Source: Cladosporium sp. IMV 00045 (taxonomy: Eukaryota > Ascomycota > Dothideomycetes > Cladosporiales > Cladosporiaceae). Taken from it: a DNA stretch of 64,000 bases. Location of the stretch: the NCBI GenBank assembly GCA_001931905.2, contig MSJI02000886.1:1-64000 (forward strand). The letters are read 5' to 3'. The notes beneath the pieces were generated by a model. The model did not search any database. It was not told where the DNA came from and was given only the letters and a program-made list of their open reading frames with translations. A program made the position numbers and the translations under genes. Of the stretch, positions 21,901 through 32,416 are shown piece by piece. Each line of letters begins with the position of its first letter. Position 1 is the first letter of the stretch.

Positions 21901-24900
21901 GACTTGGTGTGAGATTGGGTAAGGCCAGAGGTGCGCATGTTGCCGGGGATCTTGGGCTGCAGGTCAAGCATATCGGTGCCGTCCTCCAGCTCCTCCTCGT
22001 CATCGCTGTCGTCCAGACCGTAGGTAGTGAAGTGCTCAACGGTAAAGCTCCAAACGCCAGTGGCGGGGTCGTAGTCCTTGAAAGTCGTACCGTGGACTCT
22101 AGCAAGACGGCGCTTGTGAGTCTCAAGCTCTTTGGCACTTGGAGGCTTGGCCTGAGGAGTGCCGCCGCTGGCCCTGGAAGAACGGGGCCAGCTCTGCTCG
22201 AGATAGATGGTGGACGGAACGTTGAGACCTTCGCCCATTGGCGGCTTGTTGTTGTCGTCTTCGTAGACCGTGGCGTTCCTGGGGTTGAGGCGGACAATGT
22301 CGCCACAGATCTGGTCGAGGGGAACGGTGCTCAGGTCGACCTCGCCGTTGCGGCCGAACTCGACACGGCCGACGTTGTGCTTGCCGACAGTGAAGTGGCC
22401 AATGCTCTGCAGCTGCTGGCGCGACATGCTCTCGAGCTGCTTGAGCGGCGGCGAGGTGAAGTACTCGCCAGACTCGAGTGGCTTCCTCGTACGGGGCGAA
22501 GCGTGAGAAGCCTTGGGAGTAGCAGATTCTTCCGGAACCGAGTCGAGACCATTGCCGTTGACGTGAGCGTTTTCAGGAGTACCAGCCGGCGTGGTCTCCT
22601 CATCTTCGCGAACAACCAGCGAGTTGGCTGCAGATGGAGTGGCGTTGGCGTCTTCCGCGCTGTGGTCGAAGCTCACACGCTTGCGCAGGGAGTGCTCCTG
22701 ATCCTTGGCAGCTTCAATCTGCTTCTGCTTGGGGGTGTTGTCGCCAAAGAGGTCGGTCCTGAGCTGGCGGTCAATCTTGAGCTTCCTGGCACTGCCTGTG
22801 CCGTTCGAGCCGTTGCCAAGGAGAAGCGACGATTGGCCAGCACCTGGAGTCTTGAGGAGGGATTGACCTTCGGCGCCGTTGTCATTACGCAGGTTGGAGG
22901 TGGAGAAGCTCTTGGAGAGTCTACCAGAGAGCGAAGAACCGAGTGACCCAGTGGGACGCAGAAGGCCTGCAGCTCCAGGCGTGAGCGCTTGTGCGCCAGA
23001 ACCAGGGCTGTTGTAGGTGCTGTAGGAGAAGCCGTATCCAGGACGAGTCCTAGGCGTCATGGATTGGCTTGCACCAAGCGAAGGAGTGCCGCCGCGAACG
23101 GAAGACAGGAGCGAAGTCCTCGGCTTGGGCGGCGCCTTAGCACCGCTGAGGGGAGTAGCCAGGGGACCGACAGGCGGGCTAGGCGCTGCGAGGGAGGAGA
23201 AGAGCTGAGCGTTGCCGTAGGGATCGCCGGTCAAGGTGGCAGTGAGCTGGTTTTGCTGCGGCTGCTGTTGCTGGCTGCCACCGAAGAGGCTGGAGCCGGC
23301 ACCTTGGTTCTGATTCTGGTTGTTACCGCCAAAGAGGCTGGAGCCACCGCCTTGATTTTGGTTGTTGTTGCCGCCACCAAACAGTCCTCCGCCGCCAGTG
23401 TTCTGCTGCTGGTTGTTGCCAAAAAGCGAGCCACCAGCGCCAGTGCTGCCTCCAAAGAGACTGCCGCCCGCTGGCTTGTTCTGCTGGCCACCGAACAGAG
23501 ATCCACCAGTGCTCTGCTGGTTGTTGTTGCCGCCAAACAGCGATCCTCCGGTGTTCGAGCTTTGCTGTTGGTTGTTGTTACCGAAGAGGCCACCGCCAGT
23601 GTTAGTACCAGTAGTGCTTGCGCCAAAAAGGCCACCACTAGCGGGCTTGTTCTGCTGACCACCAAAAAGACCGCCACCGGTGTTGGATTGCTGGTTGTTG
23701 TTGGCACCGCCGAAGAGACCTCCGCCAGTGTTGGTGGTCGATTGACCGAAGCCAGTGCCTCCAGTGTTTGCGTTCGTGTTGTTCGCACCACCACCGAAGA
23801 GTCCACCGCCGGTGTTTGATGCTCCCGTGTTGCTGCCGCCAAATAGTCCACCTCCAGCAGGCTTGTTTTGCTGACCACCGAACAGAGACCCACCAGTGCT
23901 GCCACCGCCAAAGCCACCAGTCGTGTTGGAAGTGCTGTTACCGAACAGACCACCTCCTTGCTGGGGAGTGCTGTTGTTGGTTTGGCCGAATCCTCCAGTG
24001 GCGCCGGTGTTTGTAGTAGACTGGCCGAATCCGCCGAATGCAGGCTTGTTCTGAGTCTGGTTGTTCTGGCCGAAGAGTCCTCCACCTGATGTGTTGTTGG
24101 TGTTTGAGGCTCCAGCGCCGAAACCGCCAAAGCCGCCTCCTGTGCTGGGTTGCTGGTTGGTATTGTTGTTACCGAAGAGGCCACCTCCGCTGCCAGATGT
24201 GGCTCCGAAACCTCCCGTAGAAGTACCACTGCTCGCTGCGTTGTTACCGAATAGTCCGCCGCCAGTTGCAGCAGGCTTAGCGCCAAACAATCCTCCACCG
24301 GTGTTGCTGGATCCGAAACCAGAGCTCGTGTTGTTGTTGGTTGCGCCAAAGCCAGTGCTGGTGTTGTTGTTGGTGGCGCCAAAACCACCAGTCGTGCCAG
24401 TGTTGCTGCTGCCGAACAGCCCGCCGCCAGTCTGAGCTGCGGGTGCAGCAGTATTGCTTTGTCCAAACCCACCAAATGTGCTTCCACCACCGAAGCTTCC
24501 GCTCTGAGGCAGACGACGATTCTGCATGTAGTCTTCCACTCTCAGCTCTTCGAAGCTCTTGTTCTGGTAGGCGGGCATCATCGTGATACTTTGGTAGGCG
24601 CTGGTCGAACTAGAGCCAGCACCGCCATCTTTCTCGGTGAATGGTGCGAAAGGAGTGGCCGCGGTGCCTTGGTTCGTGCTGCTAGTGTTCGCAGCAGCAT
24701 TGTTGCCGCCGCCGAATGCGAATCCTGAGCCTGCATTGCTAGTGTTGTTTGCGCCAAATCCGGTGTTCGTAGATGTGCTTCCACCCCCAAAGGGATTGCT
24801 TGCGCCGGCGGTGCTGCCACCGAATGGGTTGCTCGTGGTGTTGTTGTTTGTGGAGCCGAATCCACCACCGGTGTTGGACGAGCCGAACAGGCCGCCGCCA

Positions 24901-25369
24901 GTTGTGCCAGTGGTGCTGCTACCAAATCCGCCGGTTGCTGGTTTGCTTTGACCGAAGAGGCCGCCCCCTATGCGCAGTTAGTGAGAGCTCCTTGTTCCAT
25001 TGCCTCCAACCATAACATACCTGAGGTGCTTGTTGAGCCGAAGCCAGTGCTTCCAGCGTTATTGTTGCTTCCAAATCCGCCGCCGCCGCCGAAGCCACCA
25101 GTGGTACTCGTCTGTCCTGAACCGCCAAACATGCCGCCGCCCGTTGTAGTAGCAGCAGGAGATCCAAAAGTGGTCTTCTGGCCGCCGAATGGATTGGTCG
25201 TGGTTGTGCTTCCGAATCCACCAGTCGCGCCTCCACTGCCAAAGCCGCCTGAAGTCGAAGTGTTTCCTCCAAAGAGCGAGCCTCCGGATGTGTTCGTGTT
25301 GTTGTTATTGGTGCTGCCGAAGCCGCCGAAGGTTGAGCCTGTGTTACCACCGCCAAAGCCGAACGACAT
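18911..25369 (-). CDS. NUP145: Nucleoporin Nup145 precursor (Nup98-Nup96 type), self-cleaving
   Basis: This precursor yields a GLFG nucleoporin of the pore channel and a scaffold member of the Y-complex. Exons 25369-25021, 24967-21117 and 20872-18911 give 2053 aa. The first junction joins TSG to GGLFG, and the second (phase 0, GTATGA...TTAACAG) joins NASAE to MPYPSKRRR, a recognisable Nup145 bridge. About 550 residues of GLFG/FG repeats are interrupted near residues 222-272 by a GLEBS motif ([23 protein letters not shown]) that binds Gle2/Rae1. The autoproteolytic domain contains [15 protein letters not shown] and ends at HFTTYGL (residues 1095-1101), so cleavage would fall between F1096 and T1097. 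The C-terminal half is the helical Nup96/Nup145C domain. Thr replaces the Ser nucleophile known from yeast and human. Confidence 0.95.
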
Positions 25370-26579
25370 TGTTGTGTTGGGAAGATGCGCGGATGCGCTG
25401 AGAGCTCGAGGTCTAAGCCACTTGCGCGGAGCGAGAAAGTCGCAGCGGGGTGTTTCGCGTGCGAGTGTAGTGAAAGCACAGGGCGTGAATGAATCGCCTG
25501 GTCAGAGCTTCTGCAAATGGTGAGTTAGTGATGACTCGAGATTGTGAGACTTTCGAGTCCCGGCAAAAGTGAAGTCGAGTGCTTGAGGCGCTGGGAGCTT
25601 TCCGTTCTCGGCACGGCGAAAAGATCGCGCGATGCCAATGGAGAATCGCAGGACGTCGTCCACACGGCCGAAAAGAGAGGGGTGTCGGTAGTCGTACCTT
25701 TCTGAATGACAGGATGCTGTAAAGTCGAGTAGCAGACGCGCTTCCGTGAAGAGGCGTCACAGGAGAGCTGAATGAAGGATGCTCTGCGCGCCGCCGATGT
25801 TGGGCGCAAGTCGTGAGACCGGCTGTAATGTACAGTGTAGAAGGAGAACAAGGAGGTTAGTAGTGGAGAGGAGGAGGAGAGAGCGCAGCGCGCAGGTTGC
25901 TGGTGGACAGCTTTTTCTTGTAGGCGTTCTGTTCTGGTGCTGCTTCACTTCTGCGCTGGGCTGGCGAGAAAGCGAGGCAGGCGCGTTCGTTGTTGCAAAG
26001 CTGCAGCCAAGCCCGACCTGAGGACACGCTAAACCGCTTTCGATCGGTCCAGCTTCTGCCTCTGCCCTTCAGCCTGATGGATGCCTTCACAACAATAGAG
26101 CTCAACAATAAGTGAATTTAGGTGTGTGACCAAGTATTGTTCGTTAGGCTTTGAGCAGATCTGACTTATGTCACTGGAGAAAAGCCATTCACTGGACCTT
26201 TGTCCCCTTTCACCAAAGTTTCAGCAGATCGTTTTGACTCCATCCATTTCCATTTCATGTGTTTTTAGCGGATGAAGCGAACCCAAAAACTCATGAGATC
26301 CAACTTATGCTAGCAGGCGGACGCCAGGCATCAGCAGGGAATATCATCAGTACTCAATCCAGACCTCAAGACCGCCCAATCTTCACGATCAGGTTCAAAA
26401 ACATGGTCATTCGCAGGCAGACATAGGCTTCGCTGTACAAAATGCTGCCTTCAATAATCTAATCATTACTTATTACTACTATACCCAGTTACCCGAAATT
26501 ATCTACGACCAAGCCTCCTCCATCAAAACAATCACCAACCTAACAATATCCCACTCAAACCCCCTCCTCACCTTCATGT
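25370..26579. other. Intergenic region upstream of NUP145
   Basis: This 1.2-kb region contains the NUP145 promoter and leader and the 3' flank of the methyltransferase. The 200 bp next to NUP145 are G/C-rich; further upstream (26100-26560) the composition is more A/T. No gene was recognised. Confidence 0.4.
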
Positions 26580-27500
26580 CTACCCCCTCTTCTTAACCAT
26601 AACCACCACCCCCGGCGTCGCGCCCCTCAACGCATCCTCATCCTCCTCCACCCCCGCCTCCGTCAACAACCTCTCAATCCCCCTCCTCAACACCCTAACC
26701 ACATCCCTCTCCGTGCCCACATCCCCCTCATGCGCCTCCCTCCACCTCGCCACCGGACTAGACGTCGCCAGCATCCTCTCCAACATCTCCATCCCAATCG
26801 GCCTCTCCTGCTCGACGTGAAACGGCTCCGCGAGCTCCCAATCCTTCCTGAATAGCGAGTCCGGATCGAAAGCTGCCAGCGCCGGCTCCACGGTCCAAGG
26901 CATGGGGAGATTCCTGTAGCGGTCGCTGGTGAGGAAATTCCCCGGCTCGAAGAACGGTTTCAAGTGCTCGTCCTCGACCTCCTCCCAGAGCGCATTTATG
27001 GCAGCGGCATTAGGCGTGTCCGGATGTGCGGCCGGGCGCCCGCTGGACCAGAGAGCGACGCTGCCGCCCGGTTTGAGGACTTGGGCGGCGCGCCGCCAGA
27101 AGGCCGGCATGTCGAACCAGTGGGCGGCGTTGGCGGCTGTGATGAGGTCGACGGATGAGTCGGCCAGACCGGCCATTTCTTCGGCGGAGGAGAGGGAGAA
27201 AGTCACGGGTTCGTCCGTGGCAGTTTTCAGTGAGGTGAGTCGCGCTGCTTCTAGCATGCCTTTGCTGGGATCCATGCCGGTGGCGTGCTTGAAGTGGATG
27301 GCGAGGTCGCCTGTTGCGAGGCCGGGGCCGCAGCCTAGGTCGAGGAGGGTGTCGAGTTGGCCGGAGGTGGAGGTGTGGTGGTCGATGATGGTGGAGTAGA
27401 CGCTGGGGTGGTAGGCCATGCGGTGTTGGGCGTAGTGTTTGCCTTTCTCCTTGGTGTAGTCGCGAAAGGTTTTTTCGCTTACGTGCGTGGTGTCGGACAT
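26580..27500 (-). CDS. Class I SAM-dependent methyltransferase (trans-aconitate methyltransferase-like)
   Basis: This is an intronless gene of 306 aa. Motif I for S-adenosylmethionine is LLDLGCGPGLAT at about residues 52-63, followed by the acidic loop GMDPSKGML, motif II in SSVDLITAANAAHWFD, and motif III in LKPGGSVALWSSGR. The AAHWFD sequence and overall length match fungal Tmt1-like/methyltransferase-11 proteins, whose best-known member methylates trans-aconitate in the cytosol. The substrate cannot be read from the sequence. The C-terminal third is rich in acidic residues (EAGVEEDEDALRG). Confidence 0.87.
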   Translation of the reverse strand: MSDTTHVSEKTFRDYTKEKGKHYAQHRMAYHPSVYSTIIDHHTSTSGQLDTLLDLGCGPGLATGDLAIHFKHATGMDPSKGMLEAARLTSLKTATDEPVTFSLSSAEEMAGLADSSVDLITAANAAHWFDMPAFWRRAAQVLKPGGSVALWSSGRPAAHPDTPNAAAINALWEEVEDEHLKPFFEPGNFLTSDRYRNLPMPWTVEPALAAFDPDSLFRKDWELAEPFHVEQERPIGMEMLERMLATSSPVARWREAHEGDVGTERDVVRVLRRGIERLLTEAGVEEDEDALRGATPGVVVMVKKRG

Positions 27501-28277
27501 GGTGAGGTTGGGTGGTCAATGAACGATGTAATCAAGTATGAGGTTGATGAGGTAATGACTTTGAGATTGATGTGAACTGGCGAGGTTCGAACGAATGGCT
27601 GGCTGGGAACTATTTATCGAGCCGTCGTCTGATTCATGTCAATGTTGTTGGGATAAACCTCGTACGAAGGATCGAAAGTGATACTCAACAGCGGGGTTTC
27701 GGAACAGGCAGCGCTTTTAGCTGTGGGCAAGTCCTTGTCTGTAGGATCGCACAAGCGCCATCGGTTGTTTAAGCGAGAACGCCCATCCATGACATGAGAG
27801 GTAGATGGTCCACGCATTGATCGTTACTCTAGCAAAGCTGTTGCGAATGTTGATGCCTAGGACGACCATATACGAGAAGACGTTTGCGGTTGTCGAAGTG
27901 CCTCGACCGCGGATCTCGGAGCTTTTTACTAGCGAGAAGCGGTATTGAGTTGCTGTGTGACATTTGGAAACATGAGTTGTCGTCCAGTCATCTCTTGGCC
28001 TAGCTACTGGGTACCTAGGTACATGTAGGTAGGTAGCTGCATTTGTTCCTATCTCGAAGTTGAAGTAACCCCTACCCTAACCCTACGTTCGGTATACCAA
28101 CCGTGATCGATCAAACGTCTCCGATATCAAACAACGTCATGTTCCACGCTCATTTCGCGAAGAGGCATGAAAATAATGCCTCAGACACCTCTCTTGAACC
28201 CACCCAAATGGAGCGCAATCGAGGAACAAAACAAAAACGAAACTCTCCGTAACGTAGAAGAAGAAAGCAAAAGAAAT
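27501..28277. other. Intergenic region with telomere-like and CCTAGGTAGGTA words
   Basis: These 777 bases lie between the methyltransferase start and the tRNA. They hold GTACCTAGGTACATGTAGGT-type words at 28011-28036 and a degenerate telomere-like stretch (TAACCCCTACCCTAACCCTA) at 28066-28085. No protein gene was recognised. Confidence 0.4.
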
Positions 28278-28358
28278 CGACACCTGTGTGATTCGAACAC
28301 ACGCTCCCGAAGGAACTGCCTTAGCAGGGCAGCGCGTTAACCACTCCGCCAAAGTGCC
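28278..28358 (-). tRNA. tRNA-Ser(GCT)
   Basis: The minus strand folds as a class II tRNA. The acceptor strand GGCACTT pairs with AGGTGTC (with G-T wobbles) and is followed by discriminator G. The D arm is GCG-GAGTGGTTAA-CGC, and the anticodon arm CTGCC-CTGCTAA-GGCAG has anticodon GCT, reading serine AGY codons. A long variable arm (TTCC...GGAG) and the T arm GTGTG-TTCGAAT-CACAC complete it. The long variable arm and D-loop sequence fit serine. There is no intron, and CCA is not encoded, as usual in eukaryotes. Confidence 0.96.
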
Positions 28359-28749
28359 GTGGTATGGTTTGTAAGATAATGAATCCTGTGGCTTTGAACA
28401 TTATATAGCTTGGTGTTTGATCCATCTCATCAAGCCGACATGGTACAGAGGGGATGATGTCGAAGTACCAGAAAATCGTTCATAGATAGGTATGTTTTTC
28501 AAAAGCAAACGATGAAATGAAGATGCGTTTCATAGATATTGATTCAGAAGAAAGAATTCCGCGACCAGCGCGCACAATAACACCAGGTTATCTTCTTGCT
28601 TTTGCTACGATCATGCAGTGCAATACTATGCCAATGTCACGACCGATCAAAACGCCCTCATATCCTAGGTAGGTAGCTCGGGATCACAATCACCCCATCT
28701 CGCAAGCCCCTGCAACTCTCCTTCACTTTCCACAGCACGAACTGTCCCG
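28359..28749. other. Intergenic region between tRNA-Ser and the 28750 gene
   Basis: This 391-bp gap contains a CCTAGGTAGGTAGC word at 28664-28677. No other structure was recognised. Confidence 0.35.
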
Positions 28750-30591
28750 CTAAAACCTCCCCTTCAACCACTTCCTGAACTTCCCCCGTTTCTTCTCCTG
28801 CTGCTCCGTAACAAGACCGGCTTGCTTCTTCTGCGCGGCGATCTCACCGCTCGTGGCGTTCGAGCTGCTGGCGCTTGTGGTGCTTTGCTCTCGCGCTCCC
28901 TTGCTTCGGGGCTCTGGCGTGTTCGCTCTCTCATCAGCGGACTCCGGTTCCGGGTCTGGGAGCACGCTGGCTCGTCGGCTTGAGTTGCGCTTGGATTGGT
29001 GGGTTGGGGCTGGACTGCTACTTTGCTGCTTCTTCTGCTGCTTGGCATCGAGCACCGGCGTTCCCTCGCGGCTCGTTTCGCGGACTTCGTTCTGCGCGTC
29101 GGCGGAGAGGAGGTCGGGTCGCCAGGTGGCTTGGGCGCGGTTGTTGCGGCGGTTGCTGGCGGCGCGGTGGACGAGGACGGTGGAATTCGAGTCCGCGCGG
29201 GCGCGCGTGGCTTGTTTGGGCTGGCTGTGGGAGGGTGAGCGAGAGGGCGAGGTGTTGTCTGATGGGTCGGGGTGGTCGAGGGTGGAGAAGGTGCTGGTGC
29301 GGTTGCGCAGGCTGCCTTTGCGAAAGAGACTGGAGCCGACGGAGAGGATGGAGGCGCGCTTGTCGATGGGTGCTGGGTTGGGGGAGGCGGGTGGGGTGGC
29401 GGAGACTTGCGAGTGGATGCTGTTGCGACGGGAGGTGGAGGTGGGTGGGGGGTCGTCGTATTTGAAGGAAGGGGACCAGCCTTCTTTGAAGGCGACCCAG
29501 ATGCTGCTGATGGTGATTATTGAGCGGAGTTGATCGGTGGTTTGGCGGATTTCCTGCTTGGAGGGGTTGTCGTCCGAGTCGTCTTCCAGAATGGTAGGTT
29601 GTTGTCTTGGTGTGGCTGTGGGAGTCGAAGTGGAGAGGTCGGGCATCTTGTAGGAGTCATGGATCGTGAGGGAAGTCTTGGAGAGATTGGCAATGACCGG
29701 GTGACGGCGGGTGTTGGCGGAGATGGTGGAGAAGTTGAACCGCTTCTTCTCTGCTTTGGCACCGCCCTCCTTTTTACATTTCTTCGGCACCCAGCGGACT
29801 GTCAATCCGAGACCATGTTCATCTGTGCTGAAGAACTCGTAACCGCCGTTCATGAGCGGATATGCCTCCCATTCTCCTCCGTCGGCCATGCAGATTTTTG
29901 CTTTTCCAGTGGCAGCGCCGTCCTCCTTGCGACCCTTGCAGATCAATGCGACGACATCGCGAGCCTCCTCGTGATCCTCTGGTTCCTCCGTGAAATAATC
30001 CTCCGCCCGCAAAACAACCAGATCGTTAGGGCACAGGCTGTGCTTAGCTCTGAAAATCTTTGTGGTGGCTCGTGTCAAACGAACGCTGAAATTTGCGGAT
30101 GGGATGACCTCGAAAGCCGGCAATGGTCTCGCATTTGAAGTAAGCTTGTGCAGCTGGAGTAACGATCGCGGACGTCTGTGCAACTTTTGCCTGGCGGAGG
30201 ATGCAGGCGGCGGGTGGCAGATGCTGAACGAAGTCTTGGGTCGGTTGCTTTTCTTGGAATTTCTCTTGCCGTCAATGCTGCCCTCGCGAGAGCCGCTCAC
30301 ACTGGTACCTTGCGACTCGGGCTCGGCAAACATGATAGAGCCAGTGCTCTTTGTAGGCGAAGGCGGGCCTGAATCTTGACCCATCACGGATAGGGTGTTG
30401 CGTTTTTGAGCACCATCCTGCTGTAATGTTTCGTCGGAGGCATCCTTGGAGGTTTCGGCGGTAGCGAAAGGATTTAATGAAGCGATCAGACTTGTCGGAA
30501 GCGAGGGCACCCAGCGCGCCTGGCCGAACGAAGGCTGCTGTTGTTGTTGTGGTTGCTGTTGCGGCGGGCTTGCAGCAGCAGCGGCGGCCAT
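28750..30591 (-). CDS. Conserved fungal protein of unknown function, disordered with one ordered core
   Basis: This is an intronless gene of 613 aa. The N-terminus is a poly-Ala/poly-Gln stretch (MAAAAAASPPQQQ). A more ordered block at about residues 115-275 contains TSFSICHPPPASSARQKLHR, RPRSLLQLHKL, PAFEVIPSANFSVRLTRATT and LCPNDLVVLRAEDYF, followed by VALICKGRKED and YEFFSTDEHGLGLTVRWVP. I recall this block as common to uncharacterised ascomycete proteins. The remainder is Ser/Arg/Pro-rich and probably disordered, ending in a basic tail (KKRGKFRKWLKGRF). No signal peptide, membrane helix or named domain is seen. No function is claimed. Confidence 0.82.
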   Translation of the reverse strand: MAAAAAASPPQQQPQQQQQPSFGQARWVPSLPTSLIASLNPFATAETSKDASDETLQQDGAQKRNTLSVMGQDSGPPSPTKSTGSIMFAEPESQGTSVSGSREGSIDGKRNSKKSNRPKTSFSICHPPPASSARQKLHRRPRSLLQLHKLTSNARPLPAFEVIPSANFSVRLTRATTKIFRAKHSLCPNDLVVLRAEDYFTEEPEDHEEARDVVALICKGRKEDGAATGKAKICMADGGEWEAYPLMNGGYEFFSTDEHGLGLTVRWVPKKCKKEGGAKAEKKRFNFSTISANTRRHPVIANLSKTSLTIHDSYKMPDLSTSTPTATPRQQPTILEDDSDDNPSKQEIRQTTDQLRSIITISSIWVAFKEGWSPSFKYDDPPPTSTSRRNSIHSQVSATPPASPNPAPIDKRASILSVGSSLFRKGSLRNRTSTFSTLDHPDPSDNTSPSRSPSHSQPKQATRARADSNSTVLVHRAASNRRNNRAQATWRPDLLSADAQNEVRETSREGTPVLDAKQQKKQQSSSPAPTHQSKRNSSRRASVLPDPEPESADERANTPEPRSKGAREQSTTSASSSNATSGEIAAQKKQAGLVTEQQEKKRGKFRKWLKGRF

Positions 30592-32416
30592 GGTTGGTGA
30601 TGTTGATATTGTTGCTCAGCGAAGTTGGCTAACGTTAAGCAATTGGGAAAGGAGACGACATGAAGGGTGTTTGGGTAGAATGGAAGCCAGCCTTCAGCTG
30701 GCCAGCAGCAGGGCTGGGTATGTTTTTGAGGCACAAGGCGGTGATGCAGAAGGAATCGTACAGCCTCCTATACTAGACGATCGCTGGGCAGAGGCTAGTG
30801 GAGGTGGTGCTGAGGCTGGCGATTCAGGATACCCCACATTGAACGATCGGCTCTGGCTGTGATGTGGCTGTGAGACACGACAAGGCTGGGATAAGATGTG
30901 TAAGGCTGGCGGTCCTGAGGAATTTGAGGGGAAACAACAATGATGACATGAGAGTCGATGTGTTGGTGCCGCTTGATATCTTCCGATCAGAAGAGTAGGA
31001 GGTAGGTGTGAGTAATGTCGAGGGGTGTCAGAAGGACAAAGAGTGAAAAATCGTTCCACTTCTGCTTATGCCGGTGGTGAATAATAATGCTGCGCGGGTG
31101 GTGTGTACATGTACCACCGTGCCCTGTTTGCGGCCGGCAAAGAGCATCAGCGTCAGCAGACTAAAACTGCCTTAAGCGTGGATGGCTTTTTGTACGCGGC
31201 TGGCATTGTTCCCGTCTTCCTTTCTCTGCCCTCGTCTGCCCTCAGAGCCTTCTTGTCCTTTGTCCCACCATGCCGGCACATCCGGATCTTGGCACACGCA
31301 TTAGATCTGATCAACACGCTGCATGGCCGGTCATGGCCATCATCATATCCAACCGCCCGCCTGCTTTCTACTCACTAGTACTACCTGATCCTTCATCATC
31401 ACACCCGTATCCGCTCTCCCAGCCTATGACATAGGCCGGTCATCGTGTTCCGCCCTCCCCCATCGCCGTATGGCATATTTGTTTTGGCTCTTTTCTTGGT
31501 CAGCGTCATGTTCATGTCAACAGCCTCACAACAGAACAGACCCCCTGTTCTTACACAAGGGAACCATTCCTAGCAGGGAGGTCCCGTCCTGTAGGTTTTT
31601 GATCAAGCCAATGCTTAGCTTCGGATGCGAAAACGAGGCAACAACAATAATAACAACAACGCGAGGGAACGCGAAGGAATGGTCGACCGACCTCGCATTC
31701 CCATCGCACCGGTGTGCGAAGCAATTAACGCATCGTACCACTAATGCACAAGTTGGCGGAACGGCTCTCTCCAGCTGCAGCCGACCGCTTTGGCTAACAA
31801 TGCCGTTTTGGCCCTCGTTGTTGCGGCCCTACACAGCGCAGAGCCAGCCATGCAGAGAACATGCCTGCACATCTCCTGCAATAGTACCTAGGTAATGGCA
31901 CATTTATTCTGCATAAGCATGCATACGTAGGTAGCTAACTCCGAGTCAGCCAGCGTTCTGTTCCACCGCGCATACCGCTTGAACAGAATTTTCACGTCGC
32001 TTGCTTGCAATCTTCTTTGCATGCAACTTCGGCCGTATCTGTTACGGTCAATACGGAGGTACCAGATCCTGCTAATACCTCGGCAACCACTTTTCCCCCT
32101 GCTTGGCATCCGTCCAATCGCCCGGCCAAGTCTGTATCCGCTTTTTCTTCGACCTCACTACTGACTGTTTATCTGCCGCCCGTCTAATTGGTGCGCCCGT
32201 TGACTTTCGCTCTCTCGCACGAAAAATCTGGGCCCGCCGTCTTCCGACTTTCCGGCGCTCGACGTTTATTTCGCTGCCTGGCCTTGCGAACTACGGGGCA
32301 TCGGCAACCTTTGTCGTCCGGTCCCGTGATATCCACTTCACTCCATACAACCGACTGCTGGCCTCGCAGTACCGTGTCTGTAATCGGGCACCGCTACCAA
32401 AGAGACGAACGCGACC
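30592..32416. other. 1.8-kb divergent intergenic region
   Basis: This is the longest gene-free stretch in the window, between divergent starts. It includes GTACCTAGGTAA at about 31884-31895 and ACGTAGGTAGCTAA at about 31925-31938. The last 400 bases before 32417 are pyrimidine-rich, as in a leader or promoter. No frame here has family resemblance and no RNA gene was recognised. Confidence 0.4.

Noticed and set aside
21285..22946. 553-codon plus-strand open frame
   Set aside because: It is antisense to NUP145 exon 2, whose GLEBS and autoproteolytic domains are unmistakable; low-complexity codons produce the long mirror frame.
22989..24435. Several long Cys/Ser/Pro-rich plus-strand frames
   Set aside because: These are antisense to the GLFG repeats of NUP145; their repetitive composition is the complement of Gly/Asn/Phe codons.
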